Assembly: GCA_029961685.1 (NCBI GenBank)
Contig: JARWKL010000015.1
Location: 14,940,801-15,004,800 of the forward strand
DNA from: Aristolochia californica
Lineage: Eukaryota; Streptophyta; Magnoliopsida; Piperales; Aristolochiaceae
Direction of reading: 5' to 3'
DNA length: 64,000 nucleotides
Part shown: one piece after another, positions 1-12,264 of the stretch
Numbering within the stretch: position 1 is the stretch's first letter
How the letters are laid out: each line of letters begins with the position of its first letter
Program-made: the position numbers and the translations under genes
The notes under the pieces: generated by a model
The model's input: the letters and a program-made list of their open reading frames with translations, nothing else
Told to the model about the DNA's origin: nothing
Database searches by the model: none

Positions 1-3000
1 TTGTGCATTTCCATTTTGGATGTTCAAATTTTTTTTCAGATCCAAACTTGAGTTTTCACTCCCCCACTATTCTCGAAAACAGAAAAGATATAAGGCAAAT
101 AGATCGCAACCAAATGAAAATTTTAGAGTTCATGTAAGCAAAAAAATATGAAAACTATAATAAATGTAAGTGAAGAAAATTATTTCACACACTTAAATTG
201 AACTCCAAAGTTTTGTTATCCATGTTTGGAAAATTCCACTAGTACAACCGCTAATAGCTTGGTGGAATTTTATATGAAAGAGACTTCAAACTGATCCTAA
301 CATGTTTTAAATGTGGTGGATATGCATGCCAGAAACATGTTGAGGATGCAAGTGTCCTAATGATCCAAAAATTTCTAGGACTAGCAAAACTTAAATTCTC
401 AAGTGAACGTGTGGTTGGATATTTGACAGAGCCAAACAACCCACTTTTTTCAAATCCTTATAAATCACAGATACTCTTTGAAATTATCTCTCTCAGCATT
501 TGTACATTTCCATTTTGCATGTTCAAATTTTTTTTAGATCCAAACTTGAGTTTTCACTCTCCCATTATTCTCGTAAACAAAAAAGATATAGGGCAAATAG
601 ATCGCAACAAAATGGAAATTTTAGAGTTCATGTATGCAAAAAAGTTGGAAAACTATAATAAGTGTAAGTGAAGAAAATTATTTCCCGCACTAAAAATGAA
701 CTCCAAAGTTTCGTTATCCAAGTTTGGGAAATTCCACTAGTACAACCCCTAATACCTTGGTGGAATTTTATAGGAAAGAGACTTCAAAATGATCCATATA
801 TGTTTTAAATGTGGTTGGATATGCATGCTAGAAACATGTTGAGGATGCAAGTCACCTAATGATCCAAAAATTTCAAGGAGTAGAAAAAATTAAATTCTCA
901 AGTTAACGTGTGGTTGGATATTTACCAGAGCCAGAAACCCCATTTTTTCCCTATCCTTAAAAATCACAGATACTTTTTGGAATATTCTCGCTTAGCATTT
1001 GTGCATTTCCATTTTGGATGTTCAAATTTTTTTTCAGATCCAAACTTGAGTTTTCACTCTCCCATTTTTTTCTCGTAAACAAAAAAGATATAAGGCAAAA
1101 AGATCGCAACAAAATAAAAATTTTCGAGTTCATGTATGAATTTTTTTTTGTAAACTATACTAAATGTAAGTGAAGAAAATTACTTCACGCTCTAAAACTG
1201 AACTCCAAAGTTTTGTTAACCATATTTCGGAAATACCACTAGTACAACCCCTAATATCTCTGTGGAATTTTATAGAAAAGAGACTTCTAACTAATCCTAA
1301 CATGTTTGAAATATGGAATGATATGCATGCCAGAAACATATTGGGGATGCAAGTGACCTAATGATCCAAAAATTTCAAGGAGTAGAAAAAAATTAAATTT
1401 TCAAGTTAACGTGTGGTTGGATATTTACTAAAGCCAAACAACCCACTTTTTGCCTATCCTTAAAAATCAAAGATTCTTTGTTGAATTATCTCTCTCAGCA
1501 TTTATGCATTTCCATTTTGGATGTTAAATTTTTTTTTCAAATCCAAACTTGAGTTTTCAATCTCCCAATATTCTCGTAAACAAAAAGGATATAAGGCAAA
1601 TAGATTGCAAAACAATGAAAATTTAAAAGTTCATATATGCAAAAAAAATTGAAAACTTTAATAAATGTAAGTGAATAAAATTATTTCACGCACTAAAACT
1701 GAACTCCAAAGTTTTGTTATCCATGTTTGGGAAATTCCACTAGTACAACCGCTAATAGCTTGGTGGAATTTTATTTGAAAGTGACTTCTAACTGATCCTA
1801 ACATGTTTTAAATGTGGTAGGATATGCATACCAGAAACATGTTGAGGATGCAAGTGACCTAATGATCCAAAAATTTCAAGGAGTAGAAAAAATTAAATTC
1901 TCAAGTTAACGTGTGGTATGATATTTACCTGAGCCAAACAACCCACTTTTTTCCTATCCTTAAAAATCACTGATACATTTTGGAATTATCTCTCTCAGCA
2001 TTTTTGCATTTCCATTTTGGATGTTCAAATTTTTTTTCATATCCAAACTTGAGTTTTCACTCTCTTTTTTTCACGTAAATAAATAAGATTGAAGGCAAAT
2101 AGATCGCTACAAAATGAAAATTTTGGAGTTCATGTATGCAAAACAAATTGAAAACTATAACAATTGTCAGTGAAGAAAAATGTTTCACGCACTAAAACTG
2201 AACTCCAAAGTTTTGTTATCCATGTTTGGGAAATTCCACTAGTACAACCCCTAAAAGCTTAGTGGAATTTTATAAGAAAGAGACTTCTAACTGATCCAAA
2301 CATGTTTCAAATGTGGTTGGATATGCATGCCAGAAACATGTTGAGGATGCAAGTCACCTAATGATCCAAAAATTTCAAGGAGTAGAAAAAATTAAATTCT
2401 CAAGTTCACGAGTGGTTGGATATTTACCAAAGCCAAACAAACCACTTTTTGCCTATCCTCAAAAATCACAGATACTTTTCAGAATTATCTCTCTCACAAT
2501 TTGTGCATTTCCCTTTTGGATGTCCAAATTTTTTTTCAGATCGAAACTTGTGTTTTCACTCTCCCATTTTTCTCGTAAACATAAAAGATATAAGGCAAAT
2601 AGATCGCAACAAAATGAAAATTTTAGAGTTCATGTATGCAAAAAAAATTGAAAACTATAATAAATGTAAGTGAAGAAAATTATATCACGCATAAAAATGA
2701 ACTCCAAAGTTTTGTTCACCATGTTTGGGAAATTCCACTAGTACAACCCCTAATAGCTTGGTTGAATTTTATAGGAAAGAGACTTCTAACTGATCTAACA
2801 TGTTTTAAATGTGGTGGATATGCAAGCCAAAAATATGTTGAGGATGCAACTGTCCTAATGATCCAAAAATTTCGAGTAGAAAAAATTAAATTCTCAAGTT
2901 AACGTGTGGTTGGATATTTACCAGAGCCAAACAACCCACTTTTTGCCTATCCTTAAAAATTACAGATACTTTTTGGAATTATTTCTCTCTGCATTTGTGC

Positions 3001-4669
3001 ATTTCCATTTTGGATGTTCAAATTTTTTTTCAGATCCAAACTTGAGTTTTCACTCTCCCATTTTTTTCTCATAAACAAAAAAGATATAAAGTAATTAGAT
3101 CGCAACAAAATTAAAATTTTAGAGTTCATGTATGCAAAAAAAATTGAAAACTACTGTAAATGTAAGTGAAGAAAATAATTTCACGCACTAAAAATGAACT
3201 GCAAAGTTTTGTTATCCGTATTTGGGAAATAACACTAGTACAACCCCTAATAGTTAGGTGGAATTTTATAGGAAGCAGCCTTCTAACTGATCCAAACATG
3301 TTTTAAATGTGGCGGATATGCATGCCACAAACTTGTTGAGAATGCAAGTGGCCTAATGATCCAAAAATTTCACGGAGCAGAAAATTTTAAATTCTCAAGT
3401 TAACGTGTGCTTGGATATTTACTAGAGCCAAATAACCCACTTTTTGCCTTTCCATAAAAATCACAGATGCTTTTTGGAATTATCTCTCTCAGCATTTGTG
3501 CATTTCCATTTTGGTTGTTCAAATTTTTTTTCAGATCCATACTTGAGATTTCACACTCCCATTTTTCTCGTATACAAAAAAATATAAGGGAAATAGATCG
3601 CAACAAAATGAAAATTTAAGAGTTCATGTTTGCAAAAAAATTTAAAAACTATAAGAAATCTAAGTGAAAAAAATTATTTCACGCATTGAAAATGAACTCC
3701 AAAGTTTTGTTATCCATGTTTGGGAAATTCCACTAGTACAACCCATTGCTTGGCAGAATTTGATAGGAAATAGACTTCTAAATGATCCTAACATGTTTTA
3801 AATGAGGTGGATATGCATGCCAGAAACATGTTGAGGTAGCAAGTGACGTAATGATCCAAAAATTTCAAAGAGAAGAAACAATAAAATTCTCAGGTTAACG
3901 TGCGGTTGGATACTTACCAGAGCCAAACAACCCACTTTTTGCCTGTCCTTAAAAAATCACAAATACTTTTTTGAATTATCACTCTCACATTTTTGCATTT
4001 CCATTTTGGATGTTAAAATTTTTTTTCAGATCCAAACTTTAGTTTTTACTCCCATTTTTTTCTCGTAAACAAAAAAGATATAAGACAAATAGATCGCAAC
4101 AAAATGATAATTGTAGAGTTCATGTATGCAAAAAAAAAATTGAAAACTTTAATACATGTAAGTGAAGAAAATTATTTCATGCACTAAAAATGAACTCTAA
4201 AGTTTTGTTATCCATGTTTGGGAAACTCCAATAGTACAACCCCTAATAGCTTGGTGGAATTTTATAGGAAAGGGACTTCTGACATATCCTAACATATTTT
4301 AAATGTGGGTGAATATGCATGCCAGAAACATGTTGAGGATGCAAGTGACCTAATGATCCAAAAATTTCAAGGACTAGAAAAAATTAAATTCTCAAGTGAA
4401 CGTGTGGTTCGATATTTACCAGAGCCAAACAACCTACTTTTTGCCTATCCTTATAAATCACATATATGTTTTTGAATTATCTCTCTCAGCATTTGTGCAT
4501 TTCCATTTTGGATGTTCAAATTTTTTTTCAGATCCAAACTTGAGTTTTCACTCTCCCATCTTTTTCTCGTAAACTAAAAAGATATAAGGCAAACAGATCC
4601 TAACAAAATGAAAATTTTAGAGTTCATTTATGGAAAAAAATTTGAAAACTATAATAAATGCAAGTGAAG
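1..4669 (+). repeat. Satellite units related to the 8.4-11 kb and 33-35 kb segments
   Basis: About nine units. Position 1 aligns with 8368 and the GAAATATGG-type variant at 1308 aligns with 9676, both at an offset of about 8368. After that the offset becomes 8870 (1581 to 10451), so this segment lacks one unit present near 9.8-10.3 kb. From about 2.4 kb the units instead match 33.2 kb onward, at an offset of 30788 and then about 30290 (3741 to 34033, 4283 to 34573), which is again a one-unit change. The unit at about 3741 carries the ACCCATTGCTTGG variant, in which CCTAATAG is lost. No gene is present. Confidence 0.8.
2540..2665 (+). other. Exon-like interval between splice-like signals (example unit)
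   Basis: A T8 tract followed by CAG ends at 2539 and resembles a 3' splice site; ATGTAAGTGAAG, with GTAAGT starting at 2666, resembles a strong 5' splice site. The 126 bp between them is open in one frame, the frame encoding residues that end in ...KKIENYNKCK. The same pair of signals recurs in most units, with 380 bp of AT-rich DNA between one donor and the next acceptor. There is no evidence here that it is spliced or transcribed; it is listed because the signals are visible and repeated. Confidence 0.35.
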
Positions 4670-7600
4670 AAAATTATTTCACGCACTAAAAATGAACTCC
4701 AAAGTTTTGTTATCCATGTTTGGAAAATTCCACTAGTACAACCCCTAATAGCATGGTGGAATTTTATCGGAAAGAGACTTCTAATTGATGCTAATATGTT
4801 TTAAATGTGGCTGGATATGTATGCCTGAAACATGTTGCGGATGCAAGTTACGTAATGATCCAAAAATATCAAGGAGTAGAAAAAATTAAATTCTGAAGTT
4901 AACGTTTGGTTGGATATTTACAAGAGCCAAACAAGCCACTTTTTGCTTATCCTTAAAAATCAAAGATAATTTTTTGAATTATCTCTCTCGGCATTTGTAC
5001 ATTTCCATAATGGATGTTCAAATTCTTTTTCAGATCCAAACACTAGTTTTCACTCTTCCATTTTTTTCTCGTAAACAAAAAAGATAGAAGGCAAATAGAT
5101 CGCAAAAAAATGAAAATTTTAGAGTGCAAGTATGCTAAAAAGTTCTAAAACTATAATAAATATAAGTGAAGAAAGTTATTTCACGCACTAAAAATGAACT
5201 CCAAAGTTTTGTTATCCAAGTTATGAAAATTCCACTCGTACAACCCCTAATAGCTTGGTGGAATTTTATAGGAAAGAGTCTTCTCACTGATCCTAACATG
5301 TTTTAAATGTGGTTGGATATGCATGCCAGAAACATGTTGAGGATGCAACTGACCTAATGATCCAAAAATTTCAAGGAGTAGAAAAAATTAAATTCTCAAG
5401 TTATTGGATATTTACCAGAGCCAAACAACCCACTTTTTGCCTATCCTTAAAAATCACAGATACTTTTCAGAAGTATCTATCTCAGCATTTGTGCATTTCC
5501 ATTTTGGATGTTTAATTTTTTTTTCAGATCCATACTTGAGTTTTCACTCTACCATTTTTTTCTCGTAAACAAAAAAGATATAAGGGAAATAGATTGCAAC
5601 AAAATGAAAATTTTAGAGTTCATTTATGCAAAAAAATTTGAAAACTATAATAAATGTAAGTGAAGAAAATTATTTCACGCACCAAAAATGAACTCCAATG
5701 TTTTTTTATCCATGTTTGGGAAATTCCACTAGTACAACCCCTAATAGCATGGTGGAATTTTATAGGAAAGAGACTTCTAATTGATGCTAATATGTTTTAA
5801 ATGTGGCTGGATATGCATGCCAGAAACATGTTGCGGATGCAAGTGACCTAATGATCCAAAAATATCAAGGAGTAGAAAAAATTAAATTCTCAAGTTAACG
5901 TTTGGTTGGATATTTACATGAGCCAAACAACCCACTTTTTGCCTACCCTTAAAAATCACAGATAATTTTTTGAATTATCTCTATCGGTATTTGTGCATTT
6001 CCATAATGAATGTTCAAATTCTTTTTCAGATCCAAACACTAGTTTTCACTCTTCCATTTTTTTGTCGTAAAAAAAAGATATAAGGCAAATAGATCGCAAA
6101 AAAATGAAAATTTTAGAGTGCAAGTATGCTAAAAAATTCTAAAACTATAATAAATGTAAGTGAAGAAAATTATTTCACGCACTAAAAATGAACTCCAAAG
6201 TTTTGTTATCCAAGTTATGAAAATTCCACTCGTACAACCCCTAATAGATGGTGGAATTTTATAGGAAAGAGTCTTCTCACTGATCCTAACATGTTTTAAA
6301 TGTGGTTGGATATGCATGCCAGAAACATGTTGAGGATGCAAGTGACCTAATGATCCAAAAATTTCAAGGACTAGAAAAAATTAAATTCTCAAGTTATTGG
6401 ATATTTACCAGAGCCAAACAACCCACTTTTTGCCTATCCTTAAAACTCACAGATACTTTTCAAAATTATCTATCTCAGCATTTGTGTATTTCCATTTTGG
6501 ATGTTCAAATTCTTTTCAGATCCAAACTTGAGTTTTCACTCTCCCATTTTTTTCTCGTAAACAAAAAAGATATAAGGCAAATAGATCGCAACAAAATGAA
6601 AATTTTAGAGTTCATTTATGCAAAAAAAATTGAAAACTATAATAAATGTAAGTGAAGAAAATTATTTCACGCACTAAAAATGAACTCCAAAGTTTTGTTA
6701 TCCATGTTTGGGAAATTCCACTAGTACAACCCCTGATAGCATGGTGGAATTTTATAGGAAAGAGACTTCTAATTGATGCTAATATGTTTTAAATGTGGGT
6801 GGATATGCATGCCAGAAACATGTTGCGGATGCAAGTGACCTAATGATCCAAAAATATCCAGGAGTAGAAAAAATTAAATTCTCAAGTTAACGTTTTGTTG
6901 GATATTTACATGAGCCAAACGGTTCTTTTTGCCTATCCTTAAAAATCACAGATAATTTTTTCAATTATCTCTCTCAGCATTTGTACATTTCCATAATGAA
7001 TGTTCAAATTCTTTTTCGGATTCAAACACTAGTTTTCACTCTTCCATTTTTTTCTCGTCAACAAAAAAGATATAAGGCAAATAGATTGGAAAAAAATGAA
7101 AATTTTAGAGTTCAAGTATGCTAAAAAATTCTAAAACTATAATATATGTAACTGAAGAAGATTATTTCACGCACTACAAATGAACTCCAAAGTTTTGTTA
7201 TCCAAGTTATGAAAATTCCACTCGTACAACCCCAAATAGCTTGGTGGAATTTTATAGGAAAAAATTAAATTCTCAAGTTATTGGATATTTACTAGAGCCA
7301 AACAACCCACTTTTTGCCTATCCATAAAAATCACAGATACTTTTCAGAATTATCTATCTCAGCATTTGTGCATTTCCATTTTGGATGTTCAAATTTTTTT
7401 CAGATCCAAACTTGAGTTTTCACTCACCCTTTTTTTTCTTGTAAACAAAAAAGATATAAGGCAAATAGATCGCAACAAAATGAAAATTTTTGAGTTCATT
7501 TATGCAAAAAAATTTGAAAACTATAATAAATGTAAGTGAAGAAAATTAATTCACGCACTAAAAATGAACTCCAAAGTTTTGTTATCCATGTTTGGGAAAT

Positions 7601-8160
7601 TCCACTAGTACAACCCCTAATAGCATGGTGGAATTTTATAGGAAAGAGACTTCTAATTGATGCTAATATGTTATAAAGGTGGGTGGATAAGCATGCCAGA
7701 AACATGTTGCGGATGCAAGTGACCTAATGATCCAAAAATATCAAGGAGTAGAAAAAAATAAATTCTGAAGTTAACGTTTGGTTGGATATTTACAAGAGCC
7801 AAACAACCCACTTTTTGCCTATCCTTAAAAATCACAGATAATTTTTTCAATTATCTCTCTCAGCATTTGTGCATTTCCATAATGAATGTTCAAATTCTTT
7901 TTCGGATTCAAAAACTAGTTTTCACTCTTCCATTTTTTTCTCGTCAACAAAAAAGATATAAGGCAAATAGATCGAAAAAAATGAAAATTTTAGAGTTCAA
8001 GTATGCTAAAAAATTCTAAAACTATAATATATGTAACTGAAGAAGATTATTTGACGCACTAAAAATGAACTCCAAAGTTTTGTTATCCAAGTTATGAAAA
8101 TTCCACTCGTACAACCCCAAATAGCTTGGTGGAATTTTATAGGAAAGACTCTTCTAATTG
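4670..8160 (+). repeat. Four tandem copies of a ~0.99 kb satellite dimer
   Basis: Two unit types alternate here. Type 1 carries GATGCTAATATG (4787, 5783, 6775, 7659) and a following GTTGCGGATGC. Type 2 carries CCAAGTTATGAAAATTCC (5216, 6210, 7202, 8087) and, in several copies, a shortened AAGTTATTGGATATTTAC junction lacking ACGTGTGG. The spacing is 996, 992 and then 884 bp for type 1, and 994, 992 and then 885 bp for type 2. The short last step is explained by the internal deletion near 7260. Alternating variants at a dimer period are the standard signature of a higher-order repeat made by amplifying two adjacent units together. A single type 2-like unit also occurs at 11588. Confidence 0.88.
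7250..7310 (+). repeat. Truncated unit: ~110 bp internal deletion
   Basis: TTTATAGGAA is joined directly to AAAATTAAATTCTC, skipping the GAGTCTTCTCACTGATCC, palindrome and GATCCAAAAATTTC parts of the unit. The sister copy one dimer earlier has these parts at about 6268-6377. The landmark spacing here is about 383 bp instead of about 500. Both sides of the join are A-rich (AGGAAA against AGAAAAAA), so a few bases of microhomology are shared. Confidence 0.9.
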
Positions 8161-8269
8161 ATCCTAATATGTTTTAAATGTGGTTAAATATGCATGCCAC
8201 AAACATGTTGAGGTTGCAAGTGACCTAATGATCCAAAAATTTCAAGGAATAGAAAAAATTAAATTCTCA

Positions 8270-11200
8270 AGTTAATGTGTGTTTGGATATTTACAAAAGC
8301 CAAACAACCCACATTTTGCCTATCGTTAAAAATCAAAGATACTATTTGGAATTATCTCTCTCAGCATTTGTGCATTTCCATTTTGGATGTTCAAATTTTT
8401 TTTCAGATCCAAATTTGAGTTTTCACTCCCCCACTATTGTCGTAAACAAAAAAGATATAAGGCAAATAGATCGCAACCAAATGTAAATTTTAGAGTTCAT
8501 GTATGCAAAAAAATATGAAAACTATAATAAATGTAAGTGAAGAAAATTATTTCACACACTTAAATTGAATTCCAAAGTTTTGTTATCCATGTTTGGGAAA
8601 TTCCACTAGTACAACCGCTAATAGCTTGGTGGAATTTTATTGGAAATAGTCTTCAAACTGATCCTAACATGTTTTAAATGTGGTGGATATGCATGCCAAA
8701 AATATGTTGAGGATGCAAGTGTCCTAATGATCCAAAAATTTCAAGGAGTAGCAAAAATTAAATTCTCAAGTGAACGTGTGGTTGGATATTTGCCAGAGCC
8801 AAACAACCCACTTTTTTCAAATCCTTATAAGTCACATATACTCTTTGAAATTATCTCTCTCAGCATTTGTACATTTCCATTTTGCATGTTCAAATTTTTT
8901 TTTAGATCCAAACTTGATTTTTCACTCTCCCACTATTCTCGTATACAAAAAAAATATAGGGCAAATAGATCGCAACAAAATGGAAATTTTAGAGTTCATG
9001 TATGCAAAAAAGCTGGAAAACTATAATAAATGTAAGTGAAGAAAATTATTTCCCGCACTAAAAATGAACTCCAAAGTTTCGTTATCCAAGTTTGGGAAAT
9101 TCCACTAGTACAACCCCTAATACCTTGGTGGAATTTTAAAGGAAAGAGACTTCGAAATGATCCAAACATGTTTTAAATGTGGTTGGATATGCATGCCAGA
9201 AACATGTTGAGGATGCAAGTGACCTAATGATCCAAAAATTTCAAGGAGTAGAAAAAATTAAATTCTCAAGTTAACGTGTGGTTGGATATTTACCAGAGCC
9301 AAAAACCCCATTTTTTCCCTATCCTTAAAAATCACAGATACTTTTTGGATTATTCTCGCTTAGCATTTGTGCATTTCCATTTTGGATGTTCAAATTTATT
9401 TTCAGATCCAAACTTGAGTTTTCACTCTCCCATTTTTTTCTCGTAAACAAAAAAGATATAAGGCAAATAGATCGCAACAAAATGAAAATTTTAGAGTTCA
9501 TGTATGAAAAAAAATTTGTAAACTATACTAAATGTAAGTGAAGAAAATTACTTCACGCTCTAAAACTGAACTCCAAAGTTTTGTTAACCTTATTTCGGAA
9601 ATACGACTAGTACAACCCTTAATATGTCTGTGGAATTTTATAGAAACGAGACTTCTAACTGATCCTAACATGTTTGAAATATAGGATGATATGCATGCCA
9701 GAAACATATTGGGGATGCAAGTGACCTAATGACCCAAAAATTTCAAGGAGAAGAAAAAAATTAAATTTTCAAGTTAACGTGTGGTTGGATATTTACCAAA
9801 GCCAAACAACCCACTTTTTGCCTATCCTTAAAAATCACAGATACTTTTTGGAATTATCTCTCTCTGCATTTGTACATTTCCATTTTGGATGTTCAAATTT
9901 TTTTTTCAGATCCAAACTTGTGTTTTCATTCTCCCATTTCTTTATCATAAACTAAAAAGATATAAGACAAATAGATCGCAACAAAATGAAAATTTAAGAG
10001 TTCATGTATACAAAAAAATTCTAAAACAGTAATAAATGTAAGTGAAGAAAATTATTTCACGCACTAAAAACGAACTCCCAAGTTTTGTTATCCATGTTTG
10101 GGAAATTCTACTAGTACAACCCCTAATAACTTGATGGAATTTTATAGGAAAGAGACTTCTAACTGATCCTAACATGTTTTAAATGTGGTGGATATGCATG
10201 CCACAAACATGTTGAGCATGCAAGTGGCCTAATGATCCAAAAGTTTCAAGGAGTAGAAAAAATTAAATTCTCAAGTTAACGTGTGGTTGGATACTTAGCA
10301 GAGCCAAACAACCCACTTTTTGCCTATCCTTAAAAATCACAGATACGTTTTGGAATTATCTCTCTTAGCATTTGTGCATTTCCATTTTGGATGTTCAAAT
10401 TTTTTTTCAGATCCAAACTTGAGATTTCACTCTCCCATTATTCTCGTAAACAAAAAGGATATAAGACAAATAGATTGCAAAAAAAATGAAAATTTTAGAG
10501 TTCATGTATGCAAAAAAAATTGAAAACTTTAATAAATGTAAGTGAAGAAAATTATTTCATACACTAAAACTGAACTCCAAAGTTTTGTTATCCATGTTCT
10601 GGAAATTCCACTAGTACAACCGCTAATAGCTTGGTGGAATTTTATTTGAAAGAGACTTCTAACTGATCCTAACATGTTTTAAATGTGGAAGGATATGCAT
10701 ACCAGAAACATGTTGAGGATGAACTCACCTAATAATCCAAAAATTTCAAGGAGTAGAAAAAAATTAAATTCTCAAGTTAACGTGTGATCTGATATTTACC
10801 AAAGCCAAACAACCCACTTTTTGCCTATCCTTAAAAATCACAGATACTTTTCAGAATTATCTCTCTCACAATTTGTGCATTTCCCTTTTGGATGTTCTAA
10901 TTTTTTTTCAGATCCAAACTTGAGTTTTCTCTCCCTTTTTTTCACGTAAATGAATAAGATAGAAGGCAAATAGATTGCTACAAAATGAAAATTTTAGAGT
11001 TCATGTATGCAAAAAAATTTGAAAACTATAATAATTGTAAGTGAAGAAAAATGTTTCACACACTAAAAATGAACTCCAAAGTTTTGTTATCCATGTTTGG
11101 GAAATTTCACTTGTACAACCCCTAATAGCTTAGTGGAATTTTATAAGAAAGAGACTTCTATGATCCAAACATGTTTGAAATGTGATTGGATATGCATGCC

Positions 11201-12264
11201 AGAAACATGTTGAGGATGCAAGTCACCTAACGATCCAAAAATTTCAAAGAGTAGAAAAAATTAAATTCTCAAGTTAACGTGTGGTTGGATATTTGCCAAA
11301 GCCAAACAACCCGCTTTTTGCTTATCCTTAAAAATCACAGATACTTTTCAGAATTATCTTTCTCAAAATTTGTGCATTTCCCTTTTGGATGTTCAAATTT
11401 TTTTTCAGATCGAAACTTGAGTTTTACTCTCCCATTTTTCTCGTAAACATAAAAGATATAAGGCAAATAGATCGCAACAAAATGAAAATTTTAGAGTTCA
11501 TTTATACAAAAAAATTTGAAAAATATAATAAATGTAAGTGAAGAAAATTATTTCACGCACTAAAAATGAACTCCAAAGTTTTGTTATCCAAGTTATGAAA
11601 ATTCCACTCGTACAACCCCTAATATCTTGGTGGAATTTTATAGGAAAGAGTCTACTCACTGATCCTAACATTTTTTAAATGTGGTTGGATATGCATGCCA
11701 GAAACATGTTGAGGATGCAAGTGACCTAATGATCCAAAAATTTTGAGTAGAAAAAATTAAATTCTCAAGTTATTGGATATTTACCAGAGCCAAACAACCC
11801 ACTTTTTGCCTATCCTTAAAAATAATAGATACTTTTCAGAATTATCTATCTCAGCATTTGTGCATTTCCATTTTGGATGTTCAAATTTTTTTTCAGGTAC
11901 AAACTTGAGTTTTCACTCTCCCATTTTTTTCGTAAACAAAAAGATATAAGGCAAATAGATCGCAACAAAATAAAAGTTTTAGAGTTCCTATATGCAAAAA
12001 AATTTGGAAACTATAATAAATGGAAGTGATGAAAATTATTTCACACACTAAAGATGAACTCCAAAGTTTGTTATCCATGTTTGGGAAATTCTAATAGTAC
12101 AACCCCTAATAGCTTCGTGGAATTTTATTGGAAAGAGACTTCTAACTGATCCTAACATGTTTTAAATGTGGTTAGATATGCATGCCACAAACATGTTGAG
12201 GTTGCAAGTGACCTAATGATCCAAAAATTTCAAGGAATAGAAAAAAATAAATTCTCAAGTTAAT
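8270..12264 (+). repeat. Eight-unit higher-order block, 3.99 kb, copy 1
   Basis: This segment matches 12265 onward at a constant offset of about 3987 bp (8277 to 12265; 9676 to 13663; 11408 to 15393), which is eight units. The similarity is seen in shared variants such as GTCCTAATGATCC with GGAGTAGCAAAAATTAAA, GAAATATGG or GAAATATAGG, CCAACATG or CCAAACATGTTTGAAATGTG, and CATAAAAGATATAAGG. From about 11.5 kb the match breaks, because a unit of the CCAAGTTATG type (11588) with the AAGTTATTGG junction (11769) is inserted in place of the partner sequence. No gene is present. Confidence 0.8.

Noticed and set aside
2597..2640. TATA-like and AATAAA-like words (GATATAAGG, AATAAATG) as promoter or polyadenylation signals
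   Set aside because: Such words are expected by chance in this AT-rich unit and occur in every copy without an associated gene.
2416..2673. Recurrent plus-strand open frame of about 80-90 residues (forms of MWLDIYQSQTTHFLPILKNH ... NYNKCK) seen in many units
   Set aside because: The frame lies at the same place in the unit each time and is simply the satellite read in one frame. In most units it is broken by indels in T or A runs or by stops, and in other units a second frame is open over the same DNA. Composition is that of AT-rich DNA (F, S, L, I, K, N), with no recognisable domain.
7496..7705. Minus-strand open frames of about 60-90 residues (for example MLGSVRSLFPIKFH ...)
   Set aside because: They are the reverse complement of the same unit region over GACTTCTAACTGATCC to GAACTCCAAAG and recur wherever no stop happens to fall. 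No independent sign of coding.
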